A stretch of 16,274 nucleotides of DNA from positions 1 through 16,274 of the forward strand of contig DYOK01000024.1 of NCBI GenBank assembly GCA_020720565.1. Reading direction: 5' to 3'. The stretch's first letter is position 1. The number at the start of each line of letters is the position of its first letter. Source of the stretch: Acetofilamentum sp. Lineage in GTDB: Bacteria > Bacteroidota > Bacteroidia > Bacteroidales > JAFGXI01. Below the pieces are notes generated by a model. That model ran no database searches. It was given only the letters and a program-made list of their open reading frames with translations, and was not told the origin of the DNA. Both the position numbers and the translations under genes were made by a program. Below are positions 14,322 through 16,274 of the stretch, one piece after another.

Positions 14322-15584
14322 TTAGTTTTTTAACAATGTGGCTTCGCGGTCGGGGCCAACCGAAACAATGGTAATAGGAACACCGACTTCTTTTTCGATA
14401 AATTGAATATATTGTGTAAGTTCAGTAGGTAATTCCTCCCACTTACTAAGCTTTGAGATGTCAGTTTTCCATCCAGAAAAATCTTGATATATTGGTTCTA
14501 TTTGAGCGTCGTAAACACTGTTGTAACGGTCGGTTAATTCGCCATTTACTTTGTATTTTGTAGCTATTTTAATAGTCTCAAAACTATCGAGTACATCCGA
14601 CTTGGTCATAATAAGTTGGGTCACGCCATTAATCATTACGGCATATTTGAGGGCCACTAAATCCATCCAGCCACAGCGACGAGGACGTCCTGTTGTGGCA
14701 CCAAATTCGTGACCAATACGACGTAATTCCTCGCCAGTGTGGTCGAACAACTCGGTAGGAAAGGGACCACTGCCCACGCGAGTGCAATAAGCCTTAAAAA
14801 TACCGTACACTTCTCCAATTTTTGATGGGGCAATACCTAAACCAATGCAAGCACCTGCCGTTACGGTATTCGAAGAAGTTACAAAAGGATAAGATCCAAA
14901 ATCGATATCGAGTAAAGTGCCTTGTGCACCTTCGGCTAATATTTTTCTATTTTGGTTAATGTAATCATTCATTTCGAATTCGCTATCGATAAGTTTAAAT
15001 CGGCGAATTGAATCTAAAGCCTTAAAAAAATCTAATTCGTAGGTTTCGATATCGAAATCGTGCGAATAATTTTTTAAAATATTAAGGTGTTTTAATTTTA
15101 AAGCTTGGTACTTTTCTTTAAAGTTGTGGTCGAGAATATCACCTACACGCAAACCATTTCGGCTGATTTTATCGGTATAAGTGGGTCCAATTCCTTTAAG
15201 TGTAGAGCCAATTTTAGAATCGCCTTTCGATTTTTCGTAAGCGGCATCTAATGCCCGATGTGTGGGGGTAATAAGGTGAGCCTTTTTTGATATAATTAGA
15301 TTCTCGATATGACCACAAATGGCATCAATGTTTTCGATTTCTTTTTTAAAAATGACAGGATCGATTACCACACCATTTCCGATTATATTAAGGCAATCTT
15401 TGTGAAAAATGCCCGAAGGAATGGTATGTAAAACGTGCTTTATTTGGTTGAATTCGAGCGAATGTCCCGCATTTGGGCCGCCTTGGAACCGTGCAACGAC
15501 ATCGTATCTTTGAGTTAATACATCCACAATTTTTCCTTTCCCTTCGTCGCCCCATTGAAGGCCAAGGAGTACATCTACTTTCAT
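14322..15584 (-). CDS. purA: Adenylosuccinate synthetase
   Basis: Joins IMP and aspartate using GTP to make adenylosuccinate, the first committed step from IMP to AMP. The 420-residue length fits PurA (about 430). Motifs are intact: GDEGKGK (residues 12-18) with catalytic Asp13, NAGH with His41, GSTLKGIGPTYTDK in the IMP-binding region, TRVGSGPFPTEL, TTGRPRRCGWMD, and the GTP-binding TKSDVLD followed by the terminal VGPDREATL. It is cytoplasmic. It lies 98 nt downstream of the Fur-family gene on the same strand, an arrangement I recall in other Bacteroidetes, and could be co-transcribed or have its own promoter from the TACTTTG pair at 15626-15639. Confidence 0.97.
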   Translation of the reverse strand: MKVDVLLGLQWGDEGKGKIVDVLTQRYDVVARFQGGPNAGHSLEFNQIKHVLHTIPSGIFHKDCLNIIGNGVVIDPVIFKKEIENIDAICGHIENLIISKKAHLITPTHRALDAAYEKSKGDSKIGSTLKGIGPTYTDKISRNGLRVGDILDHNFKEKYQALKLKHLNILKNYSHDFDIETYELDFFKALDSIRRFKLIDSEFEMNDYINQNRKILAEGAQGTLLDIDFGSYPFVTSSNTVTAGACIGLGIAPSKIGEVYGIFKAYCTRVGSGPFPTELFDHTGEELRRIGHEFGATTGRPRRCGWMDLVALKYAVMINGVTQLIMTKSDVLDSFETIKIATKYKVNGELTDRYNSVYDAQIEPIYQDFSGWKTDISKLSKWEELPTELTQYIQFIEKEVGVPITIVSVGPDREATLLKN

Positions 15585-15625
15585 GCTTTGTTTTGGTTTA
15601 CGTCAATATCAAATTTTGAACGTGC

Positions 15626-15639
15626 CAAAGTACAAAGTA
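15626..15639 (-). promoter_or_regulatory. Tandem TACTTTG boxes upstream of purA
   Basis: On the minus strand two copies of TACTTTG stand back to back (CAAAGTA in plus-strand reading at 15626-15632 and 15633-15639), 42 nt before purA. Each is TAnnTTTG with one spacer base missing, so they may be weak -7 boxes or simply chance. Confidence 0.25.
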
Positions 15640-15682
15640 AAGCTCGAATATAAAATGCTTGTTAATAATTAAAGCTCAATTG

Positions 15683-16156
15683 TTATAAAATTGGCTCGAC
15701 AGGAATCTGACATTTTTCGCAAGTACCATAAATATACAACGAATGGTGCGACATATCGAAATTATTTATTTTTGCAGCCGTCTTTTTAATTTCGTGGATT
15801 CTTTGGTCAGAAAACTCTAAAACAGCACCACATTTGGTACAAATAAGGTGGTCGTGTCGCTTGGCTTTGTATGCTCTTTCGAATTGTGCAATATTTTTTC
15901 CGAACTGGTGCTTAATCACTAAATTACATTCCAATAACAATTCAATGGTATTATATAAGGTAGCACGACTCACACGGTAGTTTTTGTTTTTCATTAAAAT
16001 ATAGAGCGATTCAATGTCGAAATGTCCTTCGTGCGAAAAAATCTCTTCTAAAATTGCAAAGCGTTCGGGCGTTTTTCGGTGTCCGTTAGACTCGAGATAG
16101 GTTCTAAATCTATCATGGACAGCTTCTTTAACATTTTCGACCGGATTCTCTATCAT
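15683..16156 (-). CDS. Fur-family transcriptional regulator
   Basis: A 157-residue winged-helix regulator of the Fur/PerR/Zur family. The N-terminal DNA-binding region includes HRKTPERFAILEEIF (26-40) and the recognition helix VSRATLYNTIELL (62-74). The dimerisation half has the HDH metal site (His101, Asp102, His103) and the structural zinc site of two CxxC pairs (Cys106/Cys109 and Cys146/Cys149), plus His137-His138. Such proteins sense iron, zinc, or peroxide and repress uptake or stress genes. The sequence does not separate Fur from PerR or Zur with confidence. A -7-like box lies 29 nt before the ATG; autoregulation is common in the family but I saw no clear Fur box. Confidence 0.92.
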   Translation of the reverse strand: MIENPVENVKEAVHDRFRTYLESNGHRKTPERFAILEEIFSHEGHFDIESLYILMKNKNYRVSRATLYNTIELLLECNLVIKHQFGKNIAQFERAYKAKRHDHLICTKCGAVLEFSDQRIHEIKKTAAKINNFDMSHHSLYIYGTCEKCQIPVEPIL

Positions 16157-16274
16157 TGTTTAGACTAATTAAAAATAAGACGGTCAAAAATACAAATTAT
16201 TTTCATTTCTGAATTCTTTATTGAAAAAATTGCAACAAAGTTTTATGAAAATTTAGAATTCAAGATTAAAAAAA
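16157..16274. other. Upstream region of the Fur-family gene
   Basis: AT-rich right edge of the window, with a TAnnTTTG match on the minus strand (CAAAAATA in plus-strand reading, 16185-16192). No open frame is visible; any gene to the right starts beyond the window. Confidence 0.5.
16185..16192 (-). promoter_or_regulatory. Possible -7 box for the Fur-family gene
   Basis: Minus-strand TATTTTTG matches TAnnTTTG and lies 28 nt before the start codon, giving a short leader. No convincing -33 TTG was found, and the region is AT-rich, so this is tentative. Confidence 0.35.

Noticed and set aside
15585..15682. Partial symmetry TCAAATTTTGA (15609-15619) as a purine regulator or Fur operator
   Set aside because: The symmetry fails at the centre, it does not match a known Fur box, and such AT-rich half-palindromes are common here.
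1..16274. Defence system, phage genes, insertion sequences, tRNA or riboswitch
   Set aside because: No transposase, integrase, nuclease, helicase or toxin-antitoxin motifs are visible in any credible frame, and I recognised no tRNA cloverleaf or riboswitch core in the intergenic stretches.

Overview
The window looks like a chromosomal stretch of an AT-rich Bacteroidota (Bacteroidetes) genome. Three signs point there: a giant SprB-repeat surface protein with a type IX secretion (T9SS) type B C-terminal domain, a PorP/SprF-family outer-membrane protein beside it, and -7 boxes of the Bacteroidetes form TAnnTTTG ahead of several genes, with no obvious Shine-Dalgarno sequences. The class cannot be fixed from sequence alone. 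The quinone-type (class 2) dihydroorotate dehydrogenase suggests a respiring member rather than a strict gut anaerobe, but that is an inference.

Layout, left to right. Positions 1-308 hold no gene but contain a strong palindrome and the terminator region of a minus-strand beta-carbonic anhydrase (309-1004). A 303-bp divergent gap follows, then a plus-strand two-gene unit: a TPR protein (1308-2720) overlapping by 8 nt a threonine-synthase-type PLP enzyme (2713-4020). A strong terminator at 4086-4124 separates this from the converging minus-strand surface module. That module is a roughly 2,070-residue T9SS cargo adhesin (5125-11343) followed by its likely partner PorP/SprF (4137-5048), with a hairpin between the two genes. 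After a 342-bp AT-rich divergent gap come pyrD (11827-12852), a small SpoIIAA/STAS-like protein 3 nt downstream, and a Gph-type HAD phosphatase (13274-13921). A terminator hairpin at 13943-13980 closes this plus-strand group. The rest is minus strand: Fur family regulator (15683-16156), purA (14322-15584) and a very small lipoprotein (14004-14213).

Most of the window is housekeeping: CO2/bicarbonate balance, threonine-type PLP chemistry, pyrimidine and purine synthesis, phosphate ester repair and metal or peroxide regulation. The accessory element is the adhesin-PorP pair. By family knowledge the adhesin crosses the outer membrane through T9SS, with the PorP/SprF protein helping it be secreted or anchored. 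Its 20 SprB-type repeats are not uniform; they include a recurring two-repeat sub-module, described in the findings. I saw no tRNA, rRNA, CRISPR array, insertion sequence or phage gene, and no convincing new multi-gene system.
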